Positions 1 to 12,176 of a stretch of 64,000 nucleotides of DNA are shown piece after piece. Each line of letters opens with the position of its first letter. The stretch's first letter is position 1. Made by a program: the position numbers and the translations under genes. The stretch comes from Phytophthora quininea (Eukaryota > Oomycota > Peronosporomycetes > Peronosporales > Peronosporaceae). Location: the NCBI GenBank assembly GCA_011947345.1, contig JAAVTG010000057.1:496001-560000 (forward strand), read 5' to 3'. The notes under the pieces are model-generated. The model did no database searches. It was given only the letters and a program-made list of their open reading frames with translations, and had not been told where the DNA came from.

Positions 1-583
1 CACTCCATGCCACACTCCACCGGGTAGTTAAGTGGGCACTCGGTCCAGCACGTGTTGGTGGCTTCGTTTCGGTCGAAGTTGGAAGGACAAGTGTCCATGA
101 AGTGAGCCTCGCGCCAGCACGCAGAGTCTGCCGAGATTTTCCACGGGCCTACCCAATTGCGGTACATTGAGGGCAGCGTGCTGGTAGCCGTGATGGAGTT
201 CGCCAAATTCTCGCTCATCGTCGACGTGTCTAGAGATGTCCCGGTCGGGAGCTCAAACCGGGTGGATGCCGATGAAGAGGAGCCGGATGACGGTGCTTTA
301 GTCGTATCAACCGATGATGAAGAACTTGTGGGGCTTCCGTGGTATGCAGCTCCAAGTCCAACGACGAGGACCCGGACATGTTGGCAATCATAGATTTGAC
401 CTCGTCCAGGTACGTTGACCCCACAGCTTCTTTGATAGCTTCCGGAGACAGCGTGGAGATGTCAGCTGATGAGCCTGCTGCGGAGTCGTCGTCGTCGTTC
501 CAAAATGTCCAGTCGAAACCCTGCGTGCCGGTGGTGGTGGCGACAAAAGCCAATATGACGAACGCCACTCTTGACCGAACCAT
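1..583 (-). CDS. Secreted cysteine-containing family protein, copy 1 (5' part only)
   Basis: This is the N-terminal part of a family member whose 3' portion lies beyond the left edge. ATG at 583 begins a signal peptide (MVRSRVAFVILAF), followed by the acidic WNDDDD stretch and a Ser/Thr-rich linker. The TYRNWVGPW-type block and the motifs CWTECP and VECGME follow before the edge. Around 345 the frame changes: compared with copy 2 (3699-5591), one G is missing from a G run. Both sides of the break are otherwise well conserved, so this may be a sequence error rather than true decay. Family membership is certain; function is unknown (family description under copy 2). Confidence 0.8.
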
Positions 584-625
584 CGCAGGTGGAGGAACTT
601 GAGTCGGTGGTGAGACCCACGCCGC

Positions 626-641
626 AAAATGCAGAATGAGA
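626..641 (-). promoter_or_regulatory. Oomycete core promoter (Inr + FPR) of copy 1
   Basis: On the minus strand the bases read TCTCATTCTGCATTTT, matching the oomycete consensus GCTCATTYYNCAWTTT at 15 of 16 places. The element sits about 43 bases upstream of the ATG at 583. The same element is found at the same place before copy 5. Confidence 0.65.
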
Positions 642-1164
642 ACCGAGTTTTCTAACATGTCGATCTTGACGGCAGCCCGCCCAGCATCGCGTTGTTTGGG
701 TCGTGTACAGCATGTGGCCCAGCGATTTGAGGAGAAGGTGATGGTGCAAGCAATCGAGCCGGGTTGCTTTCATGGCCTCCGCTGGTGCGGATTAAAAACA
801 TGTCGAAAGGGGATAGGAACCGCACAACGGGGTCCGGTAGCGATCTGGTTGGTGTTTGAGCACCGCCTTCGTTTGTTTTCTTTTTTCCTTCGCCCCTTTG
901 CTCTCCATCGTGCCAATAGCTGATAGTATCAGCTGCAGTTAGCAAATCCCGGGAATGTATCGCACCAATTCACCCGAGAGACGTTAGTACAGGTTAACGG
1001 CATCGAAACTACGAGAGAAAGCATCAATACCTTCGCCAGCCCGCGCCTTAGATGCTGTATAGAGGCCTTCAGAAACGCCGCAAATAAGATAATTATCATA
1101 CCTCTCCTTCTTCAAAATATCTTCGTTGTTGAAGCATACTGGTGAGACGGTGCATACGAGAATT

Positions 1165-2330
1165 GAGCCACTTTTTGGTTACGGCCACGAGGCAGCCACA
1201 AGGCAAACAAACAGAAACCTTATTCGTCAGCTGCACCGCAAAGTAATGCGAAAGTTTTCACAAATGCTGTTGGCCATTTGCATCGTTAACTATGTGAACA
1301 CTTGCTGTATACCCAGCGAGCCCACTGCACGGGGTTTGCTGGCCGCATCTCAAGACATCCGGAGCAGACCGTCCTATGTAAATGACCAGTTACATTCTTT
1401 TCTTTCCTGTCATCCCCACACCACCATTATTAACTGTACGATGCGTCGGACAGCATGGCGAGGTGAGAAGAATCGACTGAGCTTGCTAGTTCTTGCCAAA
1501 GGAACAGCCCAGCGGATCTCAATAACCCACAACTTTGTCAAAACTGAGTCCATTCCGGACATCTCACATCCTAGACTTATCTTGTGTATTCTCTGCCCAG
1601 GCAGTAACAAAACATGGCGAAATGGGACCACGATGAGATTGGATTGTAAGCAGCATCACTGCAGACTCAGCTGCGTGCTACGCCAATGGGATCGCCGAAA
1701 GCTAGTCCCAGTAGCGCGTCACCAAATTCGACTTGTCAAAGAAGATACTTTTCAGCAGTGGGAAAGTCTTGTATACAGCACAAATACGGCGACGACAATC
1801 CCAGTTTTACTGTTAATCAAAGACTGTACCTGCTCCTCGCGCTGCTGCTTCTGACAATGCCGCTCACTTGTGATGTCCTGAAGCAGCGCATCTACTTCCA
1901 GTAAACGAGGAGCTTTCAGAAGAAGCGGGTGGGGGAACTAAGTAGATGAGCTTCGATTCTCCGGTGCGGCAGCTACTATCGGAACGTTCGAATGGTTGGG
2001 ACTGGTACAAGCAGAACCAACAAAAGTTTTGCCAGCTGCATGCAACTGACCGACCGTGCTGCGTTTATGGAGCAGCCAAAGAGGGGCAACGCTGCGTCAT
2101 CAGCGAGTTGTAGCGCGATGCCCGCCTGCCGCGCTCAGCTCGTGCTACGTCCACTGAAGATCGCCGTGGCCATATGTCGGCTCGAGATAAACTGCGAGAT
2201 GTGCGTATCGCCGGCAAAAGGCTGACGCGGCGGGTGTCAATGCACGTCGACCAATGCATTGGTCTAGACGGCATCGCGTGCAGCTACGTACACAGCAAAC
2301 TGCTGGTCGGTTGTTGTTTCGGCAGCCATG
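1165..2330. repeat. Diverged flanking duplication, unit A
   Basis: This non-coding stretch resembles 6185-6890 in the same order. Shared landmarks include a stretch with AGGCAAACAAA near 1200 and 6255, the run CGGTGCGGCAGC near 1963 and 6523, and CCATATG near 2169 and 6723. It suggests that family genes were duplicated together with their upstream DNA. A further related patch (TATTCTCTG near 1588 and 16420) lies upstream of copy 5. An open frame over 1126-1854 has no recognisable domain, and I do not call it a gene. Confidence 0.55.
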
Positions 2331-2551
2331 CAGTCGTCACAGATCTTAGCAAGTCGTCATGCTGCCCACTGGTCCGATTGAGCCAGAGAGCCAACGACAG
2401 GGCAACTTGCTGCTTGGACTTTATCTTCGCAGTAAACCACGCTGGAGCCGTCCAAGTTACGACCAGCCAAAGTGTTCTTATATAAGATTTATGTGTCCAC
2501 TCAAAATGTTCTTATGTCCGGTATATATACTGCCGCACCTCCAAGACCTTC

Positions 2552-3315
2552 ATGTCGGCGCTCTTGAAGCGGCCGGGCCTCCTCGTCGGCGGCGCTGCCG
2601 TCTACGCTGGCGTGACGTTCGCTACGTACCTGACATTCTACGACCCCAACAAGCGCCAAGACGACGCGCTGCCCCCGTGACCGACGCCACGCGCCTGCAA
2701 GTGTTCGACGCCAACGCTCTTAAATACGACCAGGAGGTCAACTGGGACGAGCGGCTCACAGGCATCTCGCTGCTGCGCCGGTTCTTGCTGAAAAACGCCG
2801 CCGGCAAAGTGCTGGAAGTGGCTGCGGGCACCGGTCGGAACTTGCCGTTCTACCCGGAATCGACCGACGTGACGCTCACGGACTTCAGCCAGGGGATGCT
2901 GCAACAAGTCTCTCAATCCCACACGAGCAGAGTTAAGAGCTGCGAGCTGAAGGTCATGAAGGCTGGCGAGTTGACCTTTAGCGACGACCATTTCGACACG
3001 GTGGTGGACACGTTCGGACTGTGCAGCATGGACGACTCGGTGCAGGCTCTTAAGGAGATGCAGCGTGTGTGCAAGAAGAACGGCGGTCGGATCCTCCTGT
3101 TAGAGCACGGTCAGAGCAGCTACTCGTGGCTGGCGAGCGTGCTGGACAAGTTTGCCGACCTGCACGCTCAGAGGTGGGGGTGCCACTGGAACCGAGACAT
3201 CCTGAGGCTCGTGGAGCAGGCCGGACTAGAGGTGGAAACTGTTCACCGCTTTCATTTCGGCACGACGTACTACATTGTGGCCAAGCCTCGATCGACTCCC
3301 GATAAGAAAGAGTAA
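2552..3315 (+). CDS. Membrane-anchored class I SAM methyltransferase (OMS1-like), frame-broken
   Basis: The protein is about 254 residues. ATG at 2552 opens a short N-terminus with one hydrophobic segment (GLLVGGAAVYAGVTFATYL), as in mitochondrial membrane-anchored methyltransferases of the yeast OMS1 type. A SAM-binding motif I (VLEVAAGTGRN) follows near residue 90, then an acidic motif II (VTLTDFS) and a post-I region (FDTVVDTFGLCS). The first 43 codons end at a TGA at 2678-2680, while the catalytic part is in the next frame. The junction is a CCCCC run, and one further C would join the two parts. The methyltransferase fold is clear; substrate and mitochondrial location are inferred from the family. 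Confidence 0.8.
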
Positions 3316-3698
3316 AAGGGGGCACCAATAGAAAGGAAACTCGTTCGTGCTGGAGCTTGTTGTCGAGTCAGGAAACTTTAGAGCATGGCAACGGGGAGAT
3401 CTGTTGCACCATCAAATCCGCTCAGTCCTTTGAGGCAGGACACAGGCAGCACACGAACAAACGGATCGTCCTGCTTGTTGAAGATGCTCTCGTAGACCGG
3501 CTTGCTTGAACAAGAGCTCACACCATAAACATCCCGAACATGTACAAAAGCTTCAATACTGGGATCACGAACGTTGATTAAACTGTATGTCTACTTCCAA
3601 GTATTTTATACTAGTACTAGCGTGCTTCTAGTCAAGCGGTTCTCTATGTCGACTGCGATCGCTGCTTGCGATCGATGTTCGCACCAACAAACTAACAT
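3316..3698. other. Intergenic, no gene seen
   Basis: This stretch between the convergent ends of the methyltransferase and copy 2 shows no sizeable coding frame and no recognisable element. Confidence 0.6.
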
Positions 3699-5591
3699 TT
3701 AGCTCACGTTGAGCTGGGCTTCGACCTCCAAGTGGCCACCTTGGCGAGCGATGGGCACCCACAACACCAATGATCCACCGCCCATACCTGGTAGTCCCAG
3801 GAAGCCCGGACGCCAGCGATCCAAATACAATGTCTTGCCACCCAAAGTAGTGGTGTTGGACTTCCACTGCGCAGTTCCACCCGCGGCGAGCTCGACTTCG
3901 TCGATCTTGTCGCCACCAGACATGATGTTGATGGTCACGTCTTCAGTGTCTTTGCTCTTGAAGTTGAGGATCACCTTGCCGTCTCCCTTACGAGTCCACG
4001 AACTCGTGCTGTTCTTAAAGGCCTTTCCAATAGAGTGCAAGCCCAAAGTGGCGGCTTCATTTCCATCGTCGATCTCGCCCATGAACTGCGTCGGGCCGCA
4101 GATCGTTTGCAAATACTCCGATATCAAAGTCGTTATATCGGTGGGGTCCCAACCAAGCGAGAAGAGGGTCAGAGTGTTATCGATCGTGACGTACGCACTG
4201 TGGATCTCCTCTATGTGAGAACCATTGTCACTCTTGCCGGACTTGATCAATTGGTTGATCATCACGCTGAAGGCTTTGCGGAGGGTTTCGCGAGTGGTGT
4301 AGGCGGTCGTTTCCGTGGACTGGGCAATCATGTCAGCCATGCAGTTGTTGGTCACCGTAGCAACGTCGTACAGCACGAGATCCGACTCACTGATCTTCAG
4401 CCGGAGATCACCGTCACTGATGCCGGGGTTCTCTTCTCTGTAGTGGCCCACCATTTGCCAAGTACGGTCCGTCAGCGACTTCAGGTCGGCACCACACGTC
4501 GAGTTCTGCTTCATCGCCGTCTCGAGGTTCGAGATTTCTCCCTCGGTAATATCACTGATAGCGTCGGTGAAGTTGGCGCCGGTCAAGAACGCCTTGAAGT
4601 GCTCCCAGTCCTTGATGATGGCATCCTTGTAGCCCAGTCCCAATGAAAGAACGTATTGGGCCGTCGTAAGAAGAGTTTGGCTCAGACGAAGGTTGGGAGG
4701 GACATTCTTGCCCATGCAAGCATAGATGGCAATGGGCATGTCGGTAACAACAACACTGGTATGATACAACAGCCACATCATTTTCTCCTGCGAGGTGTTC
4801 GGGTCTTGGGTCGCGTGCCAACGCGTGAAACGAATGATACCACGAATGACTGTAAGCATCGAGTTGGTGCATTTCACAGCCCACGTGACCTTCTTGCCGG
4901 CCTTGGCCAGCTCACCGAACACGCCAAAACTTGCCGTACTCAACGCCGACATCGCCAGAGCAGTCACCTTGGCGAGGACTTGTCGCGTGCAGTCGTTGTT
5001 CTGTTGAATGCACTCCATGCCACACTCCACCGGGTAGTTAAGTGGGCACTCGGTCCAGCATGTGTTGGTTGCTTCGTTTCGGTCGAAGTTGGAAGGACAA
5101 GTGTCCATGACGTGGGCCTCGCGCCAGCACGCAGAGTCTGCCGAGAGTTTCCAGGGACCCACCCAGTTGCGGTACGTCGACCGGACGGTGCTAGTGGCGG
5201 TGACTGCGTTTGCCAAGTTTTCGCTCATTTCCGTGGTGTCTAGAGATGTTCCGGTCGGAAGTTCAAACCCGCTGGATGAAGTGGGGGCCTTGGTCGTATC
5301 GCTTGATGATGATGAACTTGTGGGGGCTGCGGTGGCGGGCAGCTCCAAGTCAAAGGACGAAGACCCGGACATGTTGGCGATCATGGACTTGACCTCGTCC
5401 AGGTACGTTGATCCCAAGGCTTCTTCAATCGCTTCCGGTGACAGCGTCGACATGTCCATTGAGGATGATCCGGTCAACGACTCTGATTTGTCGTCGTCGT
5501 CATCGTTCCAAAAGGTCCAGTCGAAACCCTGCGTGCCGGTGGTGGTGGCGACCAAAGCCATTATGACGAACGCCACTCTTGACCGAATCAT
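3699..5591 (-). CDS. Secreted cysteine-containing family protein, copy 2 (intact reference)
   Basis: An uninterrupted 630-residue protein, used here to describe the family. Residues 1-22 are a signal peptide (MIRSRVAFVIMALVATTTG). An acidic stretch WNDDDDD follows, then a Ser/Thr-rich linker to about residue 165. The conserved block runs TYRNWVGPW, C(W/Y)REAH, CPSN, NTCWTECP, YPVECGMEC and a final Cys. Residues 230-480 look mainly helical and carry recurring motifs DPQTSQ, SNxxVVTDLPIAIYACM, NSTCGADL, ATVTNNCM and YLQTICGPTQFMGEIDDG. The last 110 residues look beta-rich (VNIMSGGDKIDEV, GKTLYLDRWRPG, GGSLVLWVP) and end LNVS. The ATG at 5591 was chosen because it starts the signal peptide. No enzymatic signature is visible. 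Extracellular location is inferred from the signal peptide and paired cysteines. Confidence 0.9.
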   Translation of the reverse strand: MIRSRVAFVIMALVATTTGTQGFDWTFWNDDDDDKSESLTGSSSMDMSTLSPEAIEEALGSTYLDEVKSMIANMSGSSSFDLELPATAAPTSSSSSSDTTKAPTSSSGFELPTGTSLDTTEMSENLANAVTATSTVRSTYRNWVGPWKLSADSACWREAHVMDTCPSNFDRNEATNTCWTECPLNYPVECGMECIQQNNDCTRQVLAKVTALAMSALSTASFGVFGELAKAGKKVTWAVKCTNSMLTVIRGIIRFTRWHATQDPNTSQEKMMWLLYHTSVVVTDMPIAIYACMGKNVPPNLRLSQTLLTTAQYVLSLGLGYKDAIIKDWEHFKAFLTGANFTDAISDITEGEISNLETAMKQNSTCGADLKSLTDRTWQMVGHYREENPGISDGDLRLKISESDLVLYDVATVTNNCMADMIAQSTETTAYTTRETLRKAFSVMINQLIKSGKSDNGSHIEEIHSAYVTIDNTLTLFSLGWDPTDITTLISEYLQTICGPTQFMGEIDDGNEAATLGLHSIGKAFKNSTSSWTRKGDGKVILNFKSKDTEDVTINIMSGGDKIDEVELAAGGTAQWKSNTTTLGGKTLYLDRWRPGFLGLPGMGGGSLVLWVPIARQGGHLEVEAQLNVS

Positions 5592-5646
5592 CTTGGAGCT
5601 TGCGAGGTTGGAGATCTTGAGTCGGTGGTGGTGGGGCCGACGCTGC

Positions 5647-5662
5647 AAAATGCCGAGTGACT
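5647..5662 (-). promoter_or_regulatory. Probable core promoter of copy 2
   Basis: The minus strand reads AGTCACTCGGCATTTT, a weaker match to the oomycete Inr plus flanking region than in copies 1 and 5. It lies at the aligned position, about 56 bases before the ATG at 5591. Confidence 0.45.
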
Positions 5663-6184
5663 TTTGTTCCTCTGTTTGAAACTCCAGTCGGCGGCAGCCC
5701 GCCCCACCATCGTACAGTTTTCCGGTGATTTGCGGAGAAGGTGATGGGGTGCAAGTAGAGCAGCCTTGCAACTAATCGAGCCGGGTCGTATTCGGATTAA
5801 ACAAAAATGGCGAGAAAAGATGGGAGAAGTCCAAGACCGGGGATCTATTGCAACCGCACCGGTATTTCGCCACGGGTTTGCCAAGTATTTTTGTTTAAGT
5901 TTTATAATGCGAGTGAAAGCGCAGATGTCCATGTTTCGGAGACAAATCTCGTAGAGTAGCCAATCGTTTAACCCTGTTTCGGTAGCTTGTGGGGAAACGT
6001 AAGCGTAGGCGAATTGGAACGGCGGCGACCAAAGGAAGCAATGCGGGGCTTACATCAAAGGAAACTGCAGATAACTGAGGAGTTTCTGGGGTCGCAATAA
6101 GCAAATGAGACTTGGAAATAAAGATACTTCTCCCCCCACCTCCAGAGTTCTTCTATCGAGAAGCTATTGCTTAATTTGTTAAAG

Positions 6185-6890
6185 CGTGCAACGACACTCT
6201 GTTGAGATGGTGCACCTTTTTGTTTGGTCGTCGCTAGCAAGCAGCCGTAAAGGCAAACAAAGATACAGCATCGTCGGCAAGCAATCACAAGACAGTCATA
6301 CTGTACATTTGGTGACCACTTCTTGCTAGGCTTCCCGGCTTCAGAGCGTTTTGTTTGATGCCTCGAGGGATAGCGAATTGTTTTCTGGTGCTTGAGGCAA
6401 TGCTGCTCACTCGTGTCGTTCGCTGCAGTCAGCTCATCGAGCTTGTAAACGATCTGCTGCAAGGAACTTTCAGACGAAGCGGATGGAGGACCAAGCAGAT
6501 GTGTCTCGATGCAGCGATTGTCCGGTGCGGCAGCATTGTCAAATGGAGGTCTCTGAACTTTGTCGTCGAGCAAGTGATCGCAGGAGGGATCGATCTATGT
6601 GGTATCCATAGGTATCCTCCCTCTCTACACTCGAATGGATTTGCTCGACCGCACTGGAAAATTTTAATAGCAACGAACGACGCTGTGAACTGCGGTGCGA
6701 ACGTCCATCAAAGATCATAATAGCCATATGCCGACGAAAAGATGGGCTTTGAGATCGGCGGTCCGCCACCAAAGGTCTGACGCGCTCCGTGTCGATTTAG
6801 TATGCACGCGCTAGTGTGGGCAACAAGCTGCGTCACGCACACAGTTAGGGTACGTTTGCCTATCGCGTTGGTGATCGTCCTCTGAGCGGA
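6185..6890. repeat. Diverged flanking duplication, unit B
   Basis: This is the partner of unit A at 1165-2330, lying upstream of copy 2 in the same relation. Similarity is patchy with many indels, so the duplication is old. No gene is supported between 5663 and 7688. Confidence 0.55.
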
Positions 6891-7688
6891 TAAACCACAA
6901 GATTGCACCTACCCACGTGCCATGCCAACAATAACACTTGCTGCCGCTGCTAGGTTGCAGTTGCTCCAGGACGGCGTGCCAAGCTCGCAGCCCTTTCGGC
7001 TGTGGTTGAATTAGATGACTATCGCCGCGGCGCTGTCGGGATCAACCTGAAAAAGAGTCGGAGTACAGTACCATAATTCAACATTCACGAGATTATGGCG
7101 GCGCGGCGCCGCACGATACTGCAGCAAGTTGTGGGAAACTCTCTGCTACAGTGCACCGGAACTGTGTGGTGGATCATAGTGAAAATCGCTCGTCGCGTTT
7201 GAAGCTCAATATTGAAGTGTTCAAAGCGAGAGCAGATTGGCAGGATCGCCCAAATGAATACGCTGCTACAGACGATACGGACGCTTAGGATCAGCACCGG
7301 AATCGCATCAGTTCTTCGCGAGGAAAGCTATGATAATGGACACCCTGGTCTCATACGTTTTCCTCGGCTCGACTCGCAGCGCCTATCTTGATAATCGGTG
7401 GCGACTTCGCTGTCCGAGAAGGTCTAACGTCACTTTGAGATTCGAGTAGCGAGAAAAGGAAACCCTGTACCCTCCACAGCATCACCTTCGCCATGGTGAT
7501 GCTGCTGGCCCGTATTAGTCTTTTGACGCGACTAGAAGAACCGGAAGGGAGCAAACAAGTCACAGCGTTTACTTCAGTCGTCGCCCTAGCAATGGCTTGC
7601 GGTGAGTCAGCGGAATCTAGATGAAAATGTATCTATTACTCTATCCTGTACTACTTTCACTTTACCACACTACGCTTTTACTAGACTT

Positions 7689-9406
7689 CTAACTAACGTT
7701 TAACTTTGCTTTGAGCTCGAGGTGGCCACCTTTGGCCGCCTTCGGAACCCACAACACCAACGATCCACCACCGGTACTAGGAAGACCCATAAACCCCGGA
7801 CGATATCGATCCAAATACAATGTCTTGCCACCCAGCGCCGTGGTGTTCGACACCCACTTGGCAGAGCCACCGGCCTTGACGTCCACTTCGGCGATCTTGT
7901 CGCCTCCAGACAGAATGTTGACAGTGACGTCCTTCGTGTCGGTACTGTTGAAATTGATGATGACTTGGCCGTCCCCTCCCGAGTCCAGGAGCTCGTACTG
8001 CCCTTAAAGGCTTTGCTTAGGGCATTTAACCCGAGCGTGGCGGGCTCGTTGCCGTCGTCGATCTCCCCATGAACTGGGTGGGGCCACATATCGTCTGGAG
8101 ATACTCGGCAAGAGTCATCGTGATATCATACGTGGCGTCGAATCCACTGGCCGAGATGACGGTGAGCGTCTTGTCGATCACTTGGTACGCAATGTACTGC
8201 GCTTTGAGATCGGTGCCATTGTTGCTGTAGCCTTTCTTGATCAGGTCGTCGATCATCACGCCGAACGTCTTGCGGAGTGTCTCGCGCGTCTTGTAGGCGG
8301 TCGCTTCGTCCGACTGCTGGATCATAAGATCCATGCAGTTGTTCGTCACAGTGGCCACGTCGTACACCATCAGGTCCGAGTTGCTGATCTTCAAACGCAT
8401 CTCCGACTTGGAGATGTCGGGGTTCTCGGTGCGGTACTCTTCCATCGTCATCCACACGCGGTCAGCCAGCGACCGCAAGTCGGCACCACATGTTGAGTTG
8501 GACTTCATCCCGGTTTCAAGCGTCGAGATCTCCGAGGCCGTCAGCTCCGACGCGGCCTGGGTGAAGTTGGCGCCGATCATGAAGGCCCTGAACTTGCTCC
8601 AGCTCGAGACGATCTCGTCGTCGTACGCCAACGCCTGGCTCAGAATGTATTGGGCTGTCATCAGCACCGCTCGCGCCTTCCAGAGCTGCGCGGGGACCAT
8701 TTTCCAGTAGAGACAGCGAATGATCACAATGGGTAGATCTGTCACCACCAGGTTGGATTGGTACACCATCAGCATGAGCTTTGCTTGTGATGTTTGCGGG
8801 TCTTGGGCTTTGACGTTACGAACGTAGCGGTTAATGGCGCGGAGCAGCGTCGTCAACGAGTTGGCGCAGCGGAAGGCTTGGGTTATGTGCTTGCCCAGCT
8901 TCACCACCTTGCCGAACGCGCCCGACGTCAAGACGTCGAAAACATTGACGGCGATGACGCCGACTTTGGCGAACACCTCCATGCCGCAATCGTCTCCCTG
9001 ACGGACACATTCCATGCCGCACTCGACAGGGTAGCCCAGCGGACACTCGGTCCAGCAAGTGTTGGTGAGTTCGTTCCGGTCGAAGTTGCTCGGACATTTG
9101 TCCATGATGTGGGCTTCTCGGTAGCACGCCATGTCGGGCGAGACAGACCACGGCCCTACCCAGTTGCGGTACGTCGAGGTCACGGTGCTGACGGCCTTGG
9201 AGGGTCATGTCGAAGTTGGCCAAGTCGAGCGAGCCGGACGACGTCGTCGTTGTATCGTTTGAGTCCGACGAGTCCGACACATCCGACGCCTCTGCTGCTT
9301 CGGAGGAGTCATCGTCGTCGTCCCAGAAGGTTAAATCGAAGCCCCTAGTCACGAAAACGCTGGCGAGAAGGAGGACAAGCACCAGTGTCGCCTTTAAGCG
9401 TACCAT
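7689..9406 (-). CDS. Secreted family protein, copy 3 (three frame breaks)
   Basis: ATG at 9406 starts a signal peptide (MVRLKATLVLVLLLASVF) followed by the acidic FWDDDDD stretch. The TYRNWVGPW block, cysteine motifs, helical middle and C-terminal LYLDRYRPG and LNVS motifs are all present. The frame changes three times relative to copy 2: an extra base near 9198, a missing base near 8067 (before the GEIDDG motif) and a missing base near 7975. The Ser/Thr linker is much shorter than in copy 2. All domains are conserved, so either a young pseudogene or an error-bearing consensus fits. Roughly 573 residues would be encoded if the frame were continuous. Confidence 0.8.
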
Positions 9407-12135
9407 GTACTGATCTGTGCAGGCCTGCGATGTGTTGCACGGCACCGCGTGAGCTCGCCGCTGCCAAATGGGAAATGAGCTGGTTCCTATTTCCTTTGCT
9501 GGCTTTTCCAACTTTGCAGTCGTATTGAAAGCTCGGAGGGAGGCACATCGCTCGGAAACGCTACGAACGGCGAGGGGCCTCTCGAATTCATACAATCGAC
9601 CAAACCATTGAAGACCTCCAAACATAAACTGCGAGTTTTTGAGAGATCGGGAGCTCAAAGGGTGATGGTAGCGTTTGTAGGCCCAGTGTTGTGGTGCTTC
9701 CAAACAACCATGAATACGCGGACCGAGGTCGTGCACACAATCGCAGCACAAAATGATGCTTTTGAAGTAGTACACTACCTGGTTCTTCAAACAACAAAAG
9801 AGAGGGGTATGGTATAGTATGAACCGACGTAGCTGTCTTGTTGCGGACCCCAGACGACTAAAAGTCGAGCTCAGACGGCTGCTATGAAGCACTTCAACCG
9901 TTTAATATTGGTTTGAAAGTCGTGCATAGACGTCGTGAAACCTGGCAATCGTACAAAAACATTTTCGTGCCGGTGGTGGCCTAGCCGAACAGCGGAAAAC
10001 GTGGATCGGCCTGCTTAACACTCTCAAAAACTTTCATGTGTTTTTCGGTAGGGCAATTGCCAAACTGTATCCGAATGCCTGGGCGACTGAGCATTAGTAC
10101 TATAGTGTAGTGCAGTGCTACATAGTACACAACCGCGATTGCATGCCAGCAGCACAGCACAGTGGCGATCATCAGGAGCGGGCACCAGAGCTCATCTTCC
10201 AGTGCAGAAACGAATGCTACTAGCGCCCGATTGCTTCCCTCGACAGACTTCGTAATAAGCTTCAGAACAAGACCTCGCGAGGGTGGAAGGAGACCTGCAA
10301 CTGCAGAGATTAAAAGCGTTAAACGAGTACTATGGGCGATGCTCTGAGGGTTTCCGCTCCCAGAAACTCAAAGCCTTGGGAAGAAACATTAGCGAAACGT
10401 TTAGCTGGAGAGGGGTGACCAGCTGCGCGTCACCCAAACACCAGAATCCCGCGATGTGCCGCCGCTGAATATTCGGTGCAGCTCAAAGCTGGGGAGTTCA
10501 AAAGTCTCTCTATACAGGAGCTCACGCGCAGCAAATGCGCGTAAGAAAACGCGTGTAGTCCAATAGCTGATGGTGAGAGATCGGCTTTGTTCACCTGGTT
10601 AAGGTCTTCAAGAAGCTTTTCCCCGACTGGGCAAAGTTTCGAGATGAATACGAGGCATCCTACTGGGACATTCTTTCACCTGAGAACAGGACACTGCGGA
10701 AGATTTTGATGCACCGCGCGCAGGCGACATCTGCAGACAAGTACCGCCGCGAGCACCATCGAAGGAGAGCAACACCGTACGTATTCGGTACCACACGCGA
10801 ATTTTTAACTTGAAAGTTCATGCGGACGTCCTCAAAAGTCGGGATCAGATGCTGCAGGAAGAGATGTGTAAGCCGCGGACGCGCCAATAGCATCCGCCTC
10901 AAGCTCAATGACGACTCGAGGATCAAATCGTCCAAACGAACGCCGCGTCGTGGTTCACAGCGTGAAACCAGCCAGAAGATTAGACGCGTTTCGGAATCCA
11001 CGTAGGCTGGTGACTAGAATCCTGTCGTGGCTAAAAACTGGTTTCGCTGGCCGGCTCATCGAGTTTGCTTGGAGTTGCTGGACTATAGCGATTGTTGTTG
11101 CCAGTACATGCGATTGGAGGCCTTTGTTTCTTTGGTATCATATCATACAGGACGACTATTTCTCTTTTTCGGAACCGAAATGCCAAGCAGAACTCTTATC
11201 TTGCTGATACTACAGTTCCAGGGCATACAAAATACTGAAGCGGCTTTCGACCACCGTTGAACGTATCATGCATACTGGTGATGAGGTGCTATGCTTCTGC
11301 GGAGCCCTGTGGACTGAAACACGGATCGTTTCATCATTTCTGCGTAGATCCAAGAATTTCCAAGATGGGTTTTACTACCAGTAAACTACTCTACTTGAAG
11401 TGCGTTGTGGTGGTAGGACGAGGGATGTATTCGGTGTATGTCGTCCCAGCACGCAAGTGCTGTGCAGTTAGAGCAGCTTCTTTGTATCGCTTGCTGCAAC
11501 CTTCAAGCGTGCGCGATGCATCCACACTCTGGAATTCGCAGCACCAAATACGAAGGAAACCGTCCTATGGTGTTCTTCTGCAAGCTTGCCAAGCTCGCCG
11601 ACAAGTCCGTCACGAAGATGTGTCGTCGTTCTACTGAAATTTCGCTAGTGGACTTCTGCTGTTTCTACTGCTCGGACAAAAACACTTCCACGATAGATGT
11701 TGGGATCTGCAAGGTTGCACTTGCCAAGTTGAAAGACGCGATCCAGTCTGTCCTGCGATGCTTTACGAGACTAAGAAGGATGCTTCCGTTAATCAGAGGA
11801 CATCCCCACGTACTCGCCCTCTCCATCTCCATTGCAACGTCAAGTTTTAGTTCCGCAGTGAAAGTTCGGCGAATGCATGCCACCATGAACCTCAACCATT
11901 TCTTTCGCACTGGAGTCCGTCGATACCTTACCGTAGCCACCAATTCAGTCTGTCTTAGCCAACGTTGCGTTCTGAAAACACAGGATGTTGTTGCCATCGC
12001 AGCGTGACAGCAAAGAATTCGTGGCCGTGGGCCGCTACGAGTCGCCGTCGTTGGTGTCATCGCTCTTTCGCGCTCTTCACGAATTCCTGATACAAGACTC
12101 GGAGCTCTATCGTCGCCTCACTAAGATGAACCGTT
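9407..12135. other. 2.7 kb intergenic region without a supported gene
   Basis: Several medium frames occur on both strands, for example 11438-12007 plus and 11665-12060 minus, which overlap each other. None shows a recognisable domain, signal peptide or clear splice pattern. The minus frame has the longer run close to copy 4 and would be divergent from it. I see no transposon ends here. Confidence 0.4.
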
Positions 12136-12151
12136 CCTCATTCTTCTTTTG
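12136..12151 (+). promoter_or_regulatory. Probable core promoter of copy 4
   Basis: The bases CCTCATTCTTCTTTTG match the oomycete Inr and flanking region at 13 of 16 places and lie 25 bases before the ATG at 12177. Confidence 0.55.
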
Positions 12152-12176
12152 CAACATCCGAACGACCACCAAGAAG

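Noticed and set aside
1126..1854. 242-codon open frame
   Set aside because: Composition is not protein-like, no domain is seen, and the region aligns with non-coding duplicated DNA at 6185-6890 that is not open in the same way.
11438..12060. Overlapping frames on both strands upstream of copy 4
   Set aside because: Neither shows a domain, signal peptide or splice structure, and they cannot both be coding.
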